Source: Aulostomus chinensis
Lineage: Eukaryota; Chordata; Actinopteri; Syngnathiformes; Aulostomidae
DNA length: 64,000 nt
Assembly: GCA_037954235.1 (NCBI GenBank)
Contig: JBBMOA010000012.1
Location: 7,488,144-7,552,143, forward strand
Direction: 5' to 3'
In this document: positions 12,230 through 24,880 of the stretch, in pieces
Position numbering within the stretch: the first letter of the stretch is position 1
Layout of the letters: each line of letters begins with the position of its first letter
Program-made: the position numbers and the translations under genes
Notes under the pieces: generated by a model
The model's database searches: none
Seen by the model: only the letters and a program-made list of their open reading frames with translations
What the model was told of the DNA's origin: nothing

Positions 12230-13480
12230 GTAGGAACGTTTCCCTGCATTCATACCTGAAATTATGATTTGTGACATCACAGCTCGTTTACAAGCTGTGG
12301 AAATTTAAAACTGACCTTTTCAATGAAGTAAGGGACCTTTTGGCTCTGGATGTAAAAAGGATGCCGAAATTGAAACTATTTCCATTGTATTTTAAAATCC
12401 GTTTATTAAGGTAATAAACATATACATTTCCAGAGAGTTGGGCCTTAATGGGTGATAATAGTTAATTCTTAGTATAGTGAGGAGACCTTTTATTTCTTTT
12501 ATTTGATGAGCCGAGGGATCTGTCTGCTGTGTACCCCCTGAGCATATTAAGAATGTATTAAGTATCTAAAGCCATGTATTGATTTAAATTTTTTTATAAG
12601 GAGGCAGTGAAAGATTTAAAATGGAATTCATGTGTCAGTTTTAGTTAAAACCTTGGCTGCTGCCTTCTGATAAGCAAGACTCTAAAGCCTTTGCCAGTCC
12701 AGTAATAAGTGCATGGCTCTAATCTAATCTGCAAAGAATAAATGGTTGAACCAGCTTTTCAGATTCTGAGTGCGGCAGGAAACATATTTCCGTGACGATA
12801 AAAGGAAATTTTGGAGATATTAGATTTTTGGTCATGGGTCCAAAATCACCTGCTTTTTGGCCTGCTTACATGGTTACGCGCACAGGGGAGTTGTAGTCTG
12901 GTACCACAAGTATTTAGGGCCTTGCATTGAAAAAGTTGCCGATCTACGTGTTTCAGCAAAATAAGGACGAGGTCATTTGAAAGAAAAAGTGAGGCAAAAC
13001 TGTATATTTTAAGGGTGATATGAAGTTTTTTTTTATTGCTAAATTTGTGAATGAATAAAAATGCTGTGGAACAGGGACATACCTTTGCGGAACGCCGTTT
13101 GGAGCGTGGATTTGATCTCATTAAAAGTTAACAATATTGAACTCATTGTTAAAACGCAGTTTTGATTGTCCCTTCATCAGAGTTTCTACTTCGCTCCATT
13201 TTGTTTTAACAAAGACACCAACATCGTTTATGGTTTACCTGCCATGACATCGAGTTATTTAGAGATTACAGTGCTGCCATGGGAAAAAAAAAAAAAAATC
13301 ACCAAAACCAATGGTCAATCAATCAAATGTGGTCATGCTCTGTACTTTCCTTGCGTGTGCACAGAGAGCATGTCCCAGCAGACCCAGCCTGTACAAGCAG
13401 CACTCTGCATTCACTCCAGAACAAAATAGGAGGCCCAATAGCAGAAAACAACTGTATTCATTATATTGTGACAACTTATT
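12230..13480. other. Non-coding interval
   Basis: This is unique AT-rich sequence with a 15-base A run at 13284-13298. No supported gene. Confidence 0.6.
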
Positions 13481-13489
13481 TGGCTCTAA

Positions 13490-13640
13490 TTTGGAAATAA
13501 TGAATTATATTAGCCACAAATCCTGTTGCCTTCTAATTAGTGGCTGTGGGACCAGGTTTGTCTTTTATGAGACGTTCAAAAATGGAGTAATTACATTGTA
13601 TAAATCAATTAGAGCCCTCCAATTGTGTACAATGTGTTTT
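13490..13640. promoter_or_regulatory. Homeodomain-motif-rich block (possible conserved non-coding element)
   Basis: Clustered TAAT/ATTA cores (aatgaattatatta, ctaattag, gtaattaca, tcaattaga) lie in non-repetitive sequence. Enhancer function is inferred from motif density only. Confidence 0.25.
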
Positions 13641-13712
13641 CCACAGAAGATTAAATGGTGTTCGTGATAAAGAAACAACCTGCCCAGCACACTGTGAAGT
13701 GGGAAATTAAAA

Positions 13713-13749
13713 GGGGGGGGGGGCTGGGGAGGGGGGCGGGAGGGGGGGG
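13713..13749 (+). other. G-quadruplex-type G tract
   Basis: Five G runs of 11, 4, 6, 3 and 8 bases are separated by CT, A, C and A. This exceeds the usual four-run, short-loop rule for a G-quadruplex on the plus strand. Confidence 0.85.
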
Positions 13750-14609
13750 TAGAATAGAGTTACAGAAGAGGGAGGACAGGAGAATCAAAACAGGGCTACA
13801 AGGGCAAGGACGTGCTGAGAGGATAATTTGCACTTCCAACTCAGTCTCTCATGTGCAAGCAAAGAGACAGATGTGTTCAGAAGGGCAGAAAGAGTAAGAA
13901 ATGGGGGGAGAAATAGCCGGGTCCCTTCAATCTGCGTAAAAATAACACAGCTTTATGCTTTCAAATTGCGTGCTGCTCATACGCCACGGTCCAATGTTGC
14001 GTGAGCCAATGAAGAGTAAATGAGGACATCAGATGACATCAACAGACATAATGCTCTATTATGACCGCAGCGTCGTGTCAGATGTGAATATGTACTTTTG
14101 AATGTCATGAATGTTTCTTGAATAGATGGATTAATGTAAATGAGGTAAATTGACTATATAAAATGTCCAATTAAAGCTTTAGAAAATGAACCAGACTGCT
14201 GCGGTGTGTCTGATGTGTTTTACATAACTGGAAATGTCATGTCTAATGGTGCTCAGATCTCTTGCTGGTTTTGTATTCGCAGGTTGTGCACATAAATTTG
14301 GGTCCTAATAAAACATGATTGCTTCTGACGAGCCAGCCAACGAAATCCACTGGTCCACCTTCACTGATTCTTTGAGGTCTAGCATTTAAGCTGGCATGTA
14401 AAAGGTTATATTTTTAGTCCCTTATTTCATTAACAACTCTTAAAAAAATGTTCTTCCGGAGGATATAAAGAGTTCTGTCATGCATGTAACTTTATCTTGA
14501 ATAAAAAATGTACTTCTGCCGCTTTGTACAAAGTTGTTAAAACCACAAAAAAGAAAATGAAAGCAAAAAATGCTTTTTGAAGAGCAAATTAATTCTACAA
14601 TGTGTGCAG

Positions 14610-14630
14610 GCCACAAAATCACCTATTAAG
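14610..14630 (+). other. Candidate 21-nt microexon
   Basis: An acceptor (tctacaatgtgtgcag, AG at 14608-14609) and a strong AAG|gtaagaac donor (GT at 14631) bracket 21 bases reading ATKSPIK in phase 0. TGC directly upstream of the AG is the type of motif used by SRRM4-dependent neural microexons. Host gene unknown; short pseudo-exons are frequent, so confidence is low. Confidence 0.2.
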
Positions 14631-15408
14631 GTAAGAACTTGCATAATGCATAGACCAAACACCATGTTTACAGGGCTGTTGACTGACCAAAGGGCTTCAA
14701 TACTATTATTAAATGATGCCTTATCATTCAATATAAAATTTCAAAAACTGTGTAAAAAAAAAAAAAGATTAAACAAAATCCACAATTCTGAATGATAAGA
14801 AGAGGAATTGAAACAAATTACATCCAACCAAATATTTATATTATGAAACAGTTTGGAGCGTTAAAATGGCAAGAAGCTGAAAACTAAAACCAAAGATTTG
14901 AAAATGGAGTTAAAAAACCCCCAGTGTCCTTCATAAACCGGATCCAAGTCCATCTACAAGTAAAGGTCTGGGTATCTGGAGTCCCCCGCCAACTTCTGCT
15001 CATTCATTTTTGCTCCAGTACCTCTCAACCATTACGTCCCGCTCATAGTTTTCCTGAAGGTTTGAGCTGAATGAACATTCGGTAGTCACAGTTGACACCC
15101 GGGGTTGTCAAAAGCAGGACAAGGAGAGACAAGGAGAAAAATGTAATAAGGTGCACATCTTCCTGAGGAAAAAGAGGTGCCTGCACCTTGTGCTCCATCC
15201 GACGTTCCGTCAGTGAGCTTGTGCATTTAGAACGTGTGTCCTCTACAAAATGTCAGCTGAGTGCCGTTTGGAACCTCAATGAACACTGAGCCCTGACAAG
15301 CTGCAACCTCGGCAGCTTCTTTTCTGATGTTTGTCCAGTTCACCAATCTTTTATTCCATCCTCATAGTTTCATCACATCCTCATGAAATATTTTTTGAGA
15401 TAACTGAC
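14631..15408. other. Non-coding interval
   Basis: This is unique sequence with a 13-base A run at 14754-14766. No gene recognised. Confidence 0.6.

Positions 15409-15468
<60 letters not shown>
15409..15468. repeat. Poly(A) followed by (AT)n
   Basis: Sixteen A bases are followed by about 45 bases of uninterrupted AT. The array is self-complementary and could extrude as a cruciform. Confidence 0.95.
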
Positions 15469-15473
<5 letters not shown>

Positions 15474-16478
15474 TTTTTTCAAGGCGCCTGTGCGAACCAC
15501 TGCAGAACCTCAAGCAAAATCTCAAGCGTTTGTTTTGTCCTCAGTATGAAACGCAATATTTTAAGAAACTTGTGTCAGTGTTTACGTAGTGAGGAAAAAA
15601 TCCTTGCTTGGGATGTAAATACTGATAAACAAATACATGAAAATGTTGCGAATGTCCTGATATCTTGCTTCTGAGGGTTATCTAAAGCGGCGCATTGGTC
15701 TGTAGGTACAAGTACAAGGAGTCAGTGAGGGCCGCCTGACAGTTTGCCGTGCTTCTTGCCAATTTAGTTCTGAGTTTGTCAGACAAAACTAAAGGGGAAA
15801 ACAAAATATTGAAGTGACGTAAGAAAGAGAATCATAGAAAAAACATGGAAATCTTTAGTAAAATAAATTTTTCAAGTGAAATACTCCTGATTTCCTGGGT
15901 TTAAGAGAATAAATAACCCTTTTTAATATCCAGATCGTCATTCGTTGGTGACACTCTAACTGTCTCTTCCATGCTGCTCTTGGAAGCCTACAACAGCACA
16001 AGGCTGACAGCGGGATATCATTGAAGTCCTGAGAATAATATTGTGTTGCTTTAGCCGATGAAGATGCTGTCATTGTGGGTGGGTTTCATGTCTATTTCTA
16101 ATAAACAAAACACTCCATATATGCAACAGATCCCGGAGCAGTGATAAATATACGTTTGAGATGTGCGTTTTTAAACACCAAAACCGGTGATGACAACTGC
16201 TTACTGTTCTGTGACGAAGACAGAAATAAATAAAAAATAAGTGGAGGCTTGCGTGACTGGAAGTGATTTAACAAGCTTTCTCTCTTCACTCGCTGTGAAC
16301 GGTTTAGTGCGCCGCCCTAACCCCTCCTCAAATGTCACAGTTTCTGATGGTGACAGAGTTTACTGGTGCACGCAAACAGATGTTAACTGAGTTTGGTGCA
16401 AATCCCTCACCAACTGGAAAGAAGGACGGGTGGAAATGGACGGAGCTTTTAGCAATATTCACCATCTCTTTCACTCTC
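15469..16478. other. Non-coding interval
   Basis: This is unique sequence. The minus-strand frames at 15855-16073 and 16098-16289 lack splice sites or recognisable motifs. Confidence 0.6.
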
Positions 16479-16479
16479 T

Positions 16480-16505
16480 CACACGCACGCACGCACCCAC
16501 CCACC

Positions 16506-16550
<45 letters not shown>
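16480..16550. repeat. Compound (ACGC)n-(ACCC)n-(AC)n microsatellite
   Basis: Three related repeat phases follow in order: ACGC units, then ACCC units, then about 18 AC units. Confidence 0.95.
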
Positions 16551-16552
<2 letters not shown>

Positions 16553-16689
16553 CACTCTTGACGATTTCAGGCCAGGCTCTGCTTAAAAAAAAGACAGAGA
16601 GCGTCCTCTGCTGCTGTGTCCAGAATTTTAGACCTCTTTTCATTGATACGTTCGATGATAGAATCCAAATAATTCCTCCAGTTAATAAA

Positions 16690-16893
16690 TGTATGAATAT
16701 ATGTATATGTATATATGTGTATATATATACAAATATATGTATATATATGTATATATGTGTGTGTGTGTGTATATGCATGTATATATATATATGTGTGTGT
16801 ATATATATGTATATATGTGTAAATATATACGTATATATATATGTATGTATATATATGTATATGTATATATGTGTGTATATATATGTTTACATG
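16690..16893. repeat. TA/TG-rich compound microsatellite, ~200 bp
   Basis: The array is irregular (TATATG)n, (TA)n and (TG)n. The 99- to 123-codon Tyr/Ile/Cys frames on both strands are repeat translations. Confidence 0.95.
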
Positions 16894-17554
16894 TTTTTCA
16901 AATGCCTCCTGCATGGTATCACCTAATGAGCTCTTCAATTTTCACAGCTGCTTTGAGGCCTATTCAAAAAATACCAGACCACCAAATTTTCAGGTTTTAG
17001 GTGGCAAAATAGTTTTTTTTTTTCCTCAATTAAACCTTCATGAAAATGAACAGTATAATTTGTAGGTGCTGTATTTAAAAGTACAACCTCACTGAACCAC
17101 ACATCAACGTTTACATTAGGATTTTAATTTGTGAGTGTTGTTGCCCTCATTACGGCTAACAGGCTTGTTATTTTTATCAGTATTGAGAATTAAATCTGAT
17201 TGACGCCAAGTGCAGCTCAATGAAATAAGGGAGAGAAAACAGTCACCGGAGTAGCAACAGTATACACTTTTAAATCTAATAAAACCTAGAATCAGCAATT
17301 CTTTGCAGTAAAAGAAACTCAAATGTCAACCACATAATGCAATCATCTTCTAGCTGCGGTAATAAATTTGTTTTTGGCTCATTTTTGGTGGACTGGGGCT
17401 TTGCAGTCATTACCCTGAACAGGAGCTAAATCCAATCGCTTGGATGTTTTGAAGTTTTACATGCAAAGGACTCGCAGGAAATCGCTGTTACAGGAGTTCT
17501 TCCTCTGGATAAAGACCAGCTAAAAATACACAGGTGTCTCCCTCTGGCTGCAAA
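16894..17554. other. Non-coding interval
   Basis: This is unique AT-rich sequence. A polypyrimidine-acceptor-like site at 16930-16947 is followed by an early stop in the obvious frame. No gene. Confidence 0.55.
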
Positions 17555-17757
17555 TTAGAAAGGGAGTGAAAAAGTCATGTCTGTGTGGGCTGAGGAGGTT
17601 ATTTTTGGCCTCCGTGTTTCCAGTACTGATGGTAGAACCGTTAGCTGCTCAGCTTCTGCGTGTGACATCATCTCCGTCTCATCTGTAAACAACAGGGCCT
17701 GGTTGGAAGCCGTCAGGGTGATATGAAGCTTCTGACTCACCGCTGCAGCCAGGGAAT
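17555..17757 (-). other. Candidate minus-strand terminal exon or 17-nt microexon
   Basis: On the minus strand a very good acceptor (tctttttttccctctctatcag) ends just before 17757. From there a frame is open for 66 codons to a TAA at 17557-17555; it includes LHITLTASNQALLFTDETE. Seventeen bases in, a GCG|gtgagt donor (GT at 17740-17739) would instead define a microexon at 17741-17757. No polyadenylation signal was found close downstream and the peptide is not recognised. Confidence 0.2.
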
Positions 17758-17799
17758 CTGATAGAGAGGGAAAAAAAGAGTCCAGTGACCGTTAGGGTC

Positions 17800-18890
17800 A
17801 AGGTGAGTGCACTGACCCCGAGCGGTGTATTGTCATTAGGGTGCAGGGGAATGCTGCTAATGAGCTGCCGCCACACGTGGCATCTGTACTGTTACGGGTC
17901 AGGGATGTATAACGTATCTAAAGCAGACGTCAGTCGTTTCACGCCTGCAGGTTCTCCACATCTTTTAACAGCTGACGTGATCCAAAAGTGCACTGCCTAC
18001 AGAAGAATATCACCACAGAAGACATCTCCTCCCTGCAGGAGGCTTGCGGTGCAGCACAGGGCTCATCGTTAATGACGTCTAAGCCCTGATGGGATGATGG
18101 AGCAATCTTCCTATGGAGCTCAAACACAAACCCAAACTCGGTGTGTTTCTTCTCCTAATTTTTTGCAATCCTTTATTGGTTCGATGATTTCATTGCTGAG
18201 GAGGCCTTCATTCAAATTGAGACGCACCTCCAGGAAATATTTTTAGACAAAGTACAAGACTTGAATCAGACGGTACGTTTTGGAAAAAGAAAAATGTGGC
18301 TTTCTTTTGGAATGAATAGAAAAGCAGGGAGTGATGATGGTGGATTCATTGGAGATTAAATAAACTTTGAGAAATGAGACAGATTTCTGACAAGCCACAG
18401 GCCCAAGGAACTCATACTTTTTTTTTTTTTAGAATTGTTGTCTCAAGTGTTCATTGTTACAAAGATTCAGTGTGAGAAATAAAAAAGGGAGGAACTTTAA
18501 GATCTGATATTAGAGTTGGTCTGAGACAGGAGGGAGGGTAATTTCCGGCAGCTTGAATGATTAAATTGTCACATAGATGTTAAATTGAGTTTATGTCTCG
18601 GAACAGGTTGGACAAAGAGGAGATTTTATTTGGCCACCACATTCTGGCTTGTCATCTTAAAGGCCCTTCTATTTCAGGGAGTTTCCAAGGGAGAGGAGAA
18701 CCCTTTGACAAAATCTTGGATGATGCTTTCACTTCAGGATCGCGTCAGAGGTTAAAAAACAGGATTTCTCTCTAAATGTGCAAGACCCTTCAACACTGCT
18801 ACCTAACACAATTCCAATAATGGATATGGAATGAAAAAGCAAACTAAATACATGTTACCCCTGTAGCGGAGCCAATGTTTTCAGTGCACT
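17800..18890. other. Non-coding interval
   Basis: This is unique sequence with a 13-base T run at 18418-18430. A 62-codon minus frame at 17939-18127 lacks good splice sites. No gene supported. Confidence 0.55.
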
Positions 18891-18902
18891 GCGTGTGCGT
18901 GC

Positions 18903-18934
<32 letters not shown>
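18891..18934. repeat. (GCGT)n-(GT)n compound microsatellite
   Basis: A short GTGC/GCGT phase leads into about 14 GT units. It mirrors the ACGC-to-AC structure of other arrays in the window. Confidence 0.95.
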
Positions 18935-19045
18935 CTTAGTCTACACAGAAAATGTTGGAACAGATTTTTCTTGTAACTTAGTTGGAGGATGCGGTTTGAA
19001 CCAAGAAAGTCCAAACTGCATCCAAAGCGTTTTTGGAAGTGAATA

Positions 19046-19089
19046 TGTATGTGTGTGTGTGTGTGTGTGTGGGAGGGGGGGGGGGGTGG
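19046..19089. repeat. (GT)n followed by poly(G)
   Basis: Thirteen GT units are followed by GGGA and a 12-base G run. The same GT-to-G transition occurs at 41,135 and 60,245. Confidence 0.95.
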
Positions 19090-21579
19090 CAGAACTGTGA
19101 GGATTATTTACATCACTTTAGTTTAACATTACAAAATAAGAACGTGTTGAGTAGTTTTTCCATTCATTCTTAGGAAATGACCAGCCCGTTAAAAAAAATG
19201 AAGGCAGGTGTGTTAAAACACGTTTGAACAAAATATACATTTTATCCATTTGTTGAGCAACTTCACCAATGATTTTAATTGGCACAGGTATGCGCTTTCA
19301 AATGTAGTTTTCTGTTGAAAAGGGGCAAAACTCTGACTTTCCTCCTACAGTAAACACATCTTTTATTAAAGAATTTATTCCCCAAAAAAAGCTGATTAAC
19401 AAACTCATTATCTCAATATTTTGGACCATGCTCTCGAATAACATTTCAACCTTGAATCCTCATAATTATTTTTTTTCATTTTCAAATAAATGTTAAATCA
19501 GTATTGCATATTCAACCGCATCATTATCTGAGCCCTGAAACTGAAGCTATTCTAATCTGATCATTAGTCGCGAGCGAACACGGAAATCCAACAGAGTGCA
19601 GTGTAAGTTAGAGCTTTATTTCTTTCCCTACTGTGTACAACCCCAGCATTTTTGTACATTTCCTGTCTTAACAGAGTGTATAAAATTCCCCTCCACAAAA
19701 GTACCCTTGAGGTAAAGTAAACAGAGATCCAGAGCAGCGAGCAGCAGTTCTCCATCCTGTCCACACCGAGGTGGAGATCAAAGGCAGCCGCTCCTCTTCA
19801 GCGCCGGGGAACACATGCTTTGATCCTCTTTTGGCTTGACCTGTATTCGACCTCATGATTTGAAACAAAGGACTTTGTTCTCGTTCTCAGACCTCTGGAA
19901 GGTTCCAGATGAGTACAAACACCAAAGTTTGAAGGCTAGGGATGATGGGACTAAATCAGTTATTGGAAATTTAGACTTTGTACCAGGGATAGTGCAGGCT
20001 ACAAGAAATATGTCACAATTGGCTAAATGTGTATTAGAACAGTTTCTCTGGAAAGTTTTCCTTTTCAACGGCAAGAGTAAAATCTTAAGGTTTGATTATA
20101 CAGCATCTCATCTCATCTACAAGCCGTGTTCATTTTAAAGTACTGATGAAGTGGATGTGTCGGCAGATGTCAGTGATATGTGTCACACTGTAAGCTAAGT
20201 AGAATATCAGCAAAACCAGAGGCTCTAGTTTCAAGCTGTGTGCAGAACAAACATCTGAGGCTTCGCTCTTCTCAGTTCCTGCTATTCCAGCTGTTAGACC
20301 GAATCCAAACCTGATAAATGACTCTCCTCACTATAAGATCCATTTAATAGGGTAAAATTCGAAAAACAGAGCTGAATGAGTAGGATGTGTGTCTAGATTA
20401 GCATGGGGGCTAACTAGAAGTAGCCAAATCTGTTGGCAAATTCATGCTCTGCATACAGAAACACGATATACTGCGAAACGCAGAAAGCTATAACCGCTGG
20501 TGATGAGCTTAATGAGCAGTAATAGAGAGAACTCGTTTTGCGAGGGCTTAACAGCAAGGAATGCTAATCAAAAAGAAAGCACGAAATGAAAAGAAGCCCA
20601 CATAAAGTCAATCGGTGGATTTATCCATTTTTGCAACCGAAACTGAGACAATTATTCGAGTCCCTGTAGCTTCCCCGGTGCGTCAAGGCTTGAGTCTTCT
20701 CAGGCCAACACAGCTTGCTGAAGGAGTTGTTAGTTTTCTCTTCATACTTCGGCTCTCGTTGACTTGATCACTGTAGCTCTCTCACCCATGGAAACCTTGA
20801 CAGAAACAAATGAACAAGTCCACTGCAATTTGAAAATACATAATTTTTCAACAGAGCAGCTCATTAGGCTATTAAAATGTCTATACATTTCTTTTTCTTT
20901 TTTTTTGCACCACCAGTTCCCAACAGCTCCTAACACCAAAACTCTCAAGACACGTTCTATTTCATCCATATTTGTTTCACAATAAATATACAGTAGATGA
21001 AAATGGCAGAGAGTCTTGCTATACACTATGGAGGGAGTTAAAAGATCATCAGACATGTTGGAGTAGCCGTTTGAGATCTTTATCATTGTGATTTATGTAT
21101 CTTTTACTGGCGTGGAATTGCTTCCTTCACCCACTGTAGTGGCTGCAGAGGGAGCTCCTGCAGAAGGAGCAGTGGCTTGCAAACATGTTTCCTGTTTTCG
21201 ACACCATTAAGAATTTTTTATTTTCCAAAATCATGACCCTTATTTAGTTTACTTTAAGCTGCATGAAACCTTAATTAGCATTTTTTTTCTAAAAATAAAA
21301 AAAAGAAGGAAATAAATTAACCTCTTTTTACTTTTGCCGAAGACACTCGAGGACCCCAGGGTGTCCTGAACCCACTGTGAGAGCCCCTTGAAAACTGTCA
21401 TGAATTCAGATGAGTTAAATAAAACAAAACAAATGCATTCATATTGCCATGAGTTTGAAAGTTCATGAAGTTGCAGCATGAATTATCATTGCTGAGCAGC
21501 GTGCCATATCTCTCTACCAACAAACGCCAACAAAATGTCATGTAAGAAAGCAGCTCAGTTCTCAACGGCAACCTACACA

Positions 21580-21582
<3 letters not shown>
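19090..21582. other. Non-coding interval
   Basis: This is unique sequence with minor A/T runs. Frames at 19836-20138 (+) and 20742-21086 (-) have no recognisable domain or splice structure. Confidence 0.6.

Positions 21583-21674
<92 letters not shown>
21583..21674. repeat. (AC)46 microsatellite, longest pure array
   Basis: The array is 92 bases of uninterrupted AC. It would be highly polymorphic. The flanking frames on both strands are repeat translations. Confidence 0.97.
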
Positions 21675-21677
<3 letters not shown>

Positions 21678-23245
21678 CTCTAACTTATCTGCAGTAGAAC
21701 ATCATTTTGTGTGCCTAATAAGAAACCTACTCTACAACTGCGCTTCACCCTGTATCCTATTACACCACCAATCATCATTCCCACCTATGTCAAACTGTGT
21801 TGGGGCCCCCTCTGGAAGGACTATGACCTTGTGTCACACTGCTTCAGTAAGAATGGAAGAGAAATATTTATACCTGCCAGACAGATAGACTGATGTTTAA
21901 TTCATCGCTTTAAGACTGTGGCTTTGCTGACCCTGAACTCTGGGAGATGGAGGCTTTTCAGGCTTTATGACCCCTCATTAACACTCAGTGGGGACACACT
22001 CCTGGAATGGGTTCATTTGTGTCTGCATGACCAAGCTGATGCAGGTGTGTTTTATATGTGTGTGTTTGTGTCCCATGTGGTGTTATTTATGTAAATGTAT
22101 TCCATAATGTGATGTTATTTTTATTTGGCCAGCTGCTTCATGTGTCTGTGCAGCTATCTGCCTATTTACTACACATGTAGGGGCGTGTCTGCCATGATAA
22201 ATAGCCACTGAGGTTATGTCTTCACCCCTCTGACCCAGCTGTTGGCTCTCCTGTCAGCCTGCACACGCACTAAAGTCTATGTACTTTGAAGAAATCATTC
22301 TTCCTCGTGCAGGGCTCATCGTTTAAGGGGCGGGGCCATGGGCTTTGTGATGTCCCAATACGTTAAAGCCATTCAGTGTCATGACGACGCACCTGCACCC
22401 AGTTATGTAGTGCCTGTTTGAGGGGACAATCTCTGACTTTGATCTCTGACTTTGATCTTGGTCATTCTGACATCTCAGACCCTCAATCTCTGCCGATCTT
22501 TTGCATTGACAGTTAGATGCAGGAAAGCAAAATAAGATGAATGCTGGTGATCAAACTGTTTCTACAATTAGATGAACTGAGATGCAAGAAAGACGAACAT
22601 GTTGGAATGAGGCGCTGTGGTTTTAAAACTTGGATAGAAGTCAAAGCAGCAGCAACAAAATAGCACAAACTATCACTTCAACCCTGGTGACTTTTTGCAT
22701 CTGATCTCAAAGCCTGTTTAAGGTAGACATTGGAAAGATGAAAACTAATAGAAAAGAGGGATGTAAAGAAAAGGGCGCATCCTCACACTCACTGTGTCTG
22801 CTATCAAAAGGAAAATAAGCAGAGGAAAACAGATGGGCTAGCTAAATTGCTATTCAGTCAGACTTGCCGTTGTGCGCCATCTGTTGAGAATAAGGTGGCA
22901 CCTTCAGATTGCAGGGGACACATGAGAGGGCTACTGCTCGCTGCAATCATCCTGCCAAAGGCACAGCTTCCTGTGCTTTACACTTGTTAAAGCACAGAGC
23001 TCTTTTTCTGAAGTGGCACAAAGGTACAGCTGATGATGCTTAGTATGTGTTTTGAACTGGAATGCATGCAAAAACTACTTCTTGGTGAGCAAGTTTTGCA
23101 CCCATAAGTTCATTAACGCTTCAAGCGTCAGGAATTCAAGAGTATACTAGGATCAAAGTAGCTGTACGCCCTACAGTACCTTTTTGATTTTCAGTAATAA
23201 ATGACACAGATCTCTCCTTTTAACAACAGATAGAGTTATTGATAT
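21675..23245. other. Non-coding interval with a short tandem duplication
   Basis: This is unique sequence. The words 'atctctgactttg' and 'atctctgactttg' are duplicated in tandem at about 22428-22454. GC content rises modestly around 22320-22400 (a 'ggggcggggcc' box), but there is no CpG island. Confidence 0.55.
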
Positions 23246-23253
23246 GTAATAGA

Positions 23254-23276
23254 CCCCCCCCCCCCCCCCCCCCCCC
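23254..23276. repeat. Poly(C) tract, 23 bases
   Basis: A pure C run is enclosed by a five-base inverted repeat (gtaat at 23246-23250, attac at 23277-23281). Confidence 0.93.
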
Positions 23277-23888
23277 ATTACGGTGTCCATTACATCTGGC
23301 TTCATAAGTTTTGATGATGCATTTCATGTGTGGCCAAGTCTGAGAAATCACTGCCGACTGAGCGAATACAGATATCAGAACAACTGTCTCCCCCATTGTG
23401 TAATCAGGATTGACAAGTGCAGATGCATTGAAGAGAGTTCCACCCTTTATCTTAAGAGAGGCAGACATGAGGATTGGAAGCTCATGGGCAGAATGTCCGA
23501 ATAGCACTGACCAGACTGACTTTATGCGACAACAATACCCACCACCATGGCACGATGTTGTTGAACCTGGCATTTTATATGTCCATGACAAACAAGTGTG
23601 TAAACATTGAAAACATTAAAACAGCATTCTGGTATGTTGCTAACATACACATGCAGCTGATAGGCCAATAAACACATGATGTGAGAGCTAAACAAAAGAA
23701 AAGCCTGTAAGGACCATAGTGACTCAATTTCCCATAATCCACAGCTACAACTCACCTTCATCTTTACTAGCAAGGAGCGCATTAGTGCACACTTGCACAA
23801 TAATGACGGTAGCCAGAGTCAAAGCTTCAGATTCTTTCCAGCCTGGCATGACAGCAGCCAATAGATTGGAATTATCAGCTAACAAGCA
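23277..23888. other. Non-coding interval
   Basis: This is unique sequence with several overlapping open frames of 65-123 codons, some reading through the poly(C) as Gly/Pro. None has supporting context. Confidence 0.55.
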
Positions 23889-23929
23889 ACACACACACAC
23901 ACACACACACACACACATCACACACACAC
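23889..23929. repeat. (AC)n microsatellite, one interruption
   Basis: AC units are broken by a single TC at 23918-23919. Confidence 0.95.
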
Positions 23930-24541
23930 TGGTAATAAAACCACTCAGTGTTACTCTCAAAAGGATAAACAGCTTTGATTCACAAATACCTTGTCTTGTA
24001 TGGGCAGTACTCACCAGTGATGAAGCTTTCATGTACAAAGTCTGATTTCTTAGGATAAAAATAGCAATAAGAGACTTGTGTAATTACATTCACGTTACCT
24101 TTAAAAAGAATAACGGGTATTGAATTGTTTGCATGTTTTTAGCCACAATGCAAAGAAACAAATCGAGGCGTTTATCTAAATAAGACTCATGTCAAAACGT
24201 TAGTAGCAGGATACATTTGTCTCTCTTCATCGTGGCTACGAGTGTGGGATGTTTCTCGAGACCGCTTTCACTATTGTTGGTACCTCTCTAATCCTGGCGT
24301 GTGCGCTACCTCTCCTCCCTTGAATAACAAGTCAAACACTCAATCTGACGTAGGTGTTGCGGTTTCTAGGTGTGTGATTTTCCATGTTTTCATACTTCCA
24401 AGTCTGTTTCTAATGCATCATTACTGTATAAATATTGACTCCAAAAAAGAAAAGGTAGATACTCTTTCATAGTTTTTGTTTTAATCTTGGCAGCAATAAA
24501 AGCATCACAGATGCATGAAAACACAATGAAATCTTACCAAT

Positions 24542-24554
24542 ACACGCACGCACG

Positions 24555-24607
<53 letters not shown>
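24542..24607. repeat. (ACGC)n-(AC)n compound microsatellite
   Basis: Four ACGC units are followed by about 21 AC units, with a CGC at the distal end. Confidence 0.95.
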
Positions 24608-24608
<1 letters not shown>

Positions 24609-24669
24609 AATTGTTACTGTGAACAGCACAGATGTGAATTTAGCAAGACAGATGCAGGGGTTCATCTCT

Positions 24670-24880
24670 CGTACCACTGCCTCATTTGCATGAGCTGCCT
24701 GCTTGCTTGTCAGTCATTAGGACGTGTTCAGACTCACAGCACCCTGGCAGCTGAAAGAGTCTCCTGACAAGGGAACGCCAAACACAAGCCCGCTTGTGTA
24801 TCAGAGGAAGAATGTGACTGCCGCTTGTGTGCCGATTTAGGCTGATAAGGGAAGAACAGCCTTATCACGGCTCAATACAA
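24670..24880. promoter_or_regulatory. Possible conserved non-coding element with octamer motif
   Basis: The block contains an ATTTGCAT octamer (POU-type), repeated 'gcttgtgt' words and a run of motif-like words in mixed composition. No simple repeat or open frame explains it. Function is inferred. Confidence 0.22.

Noticed and set aside
16558..16938. 123-codon frames on both strands
   Set aside because: They are Tyr/Ile/Cys/His translations of the TA/TG microsatellite.
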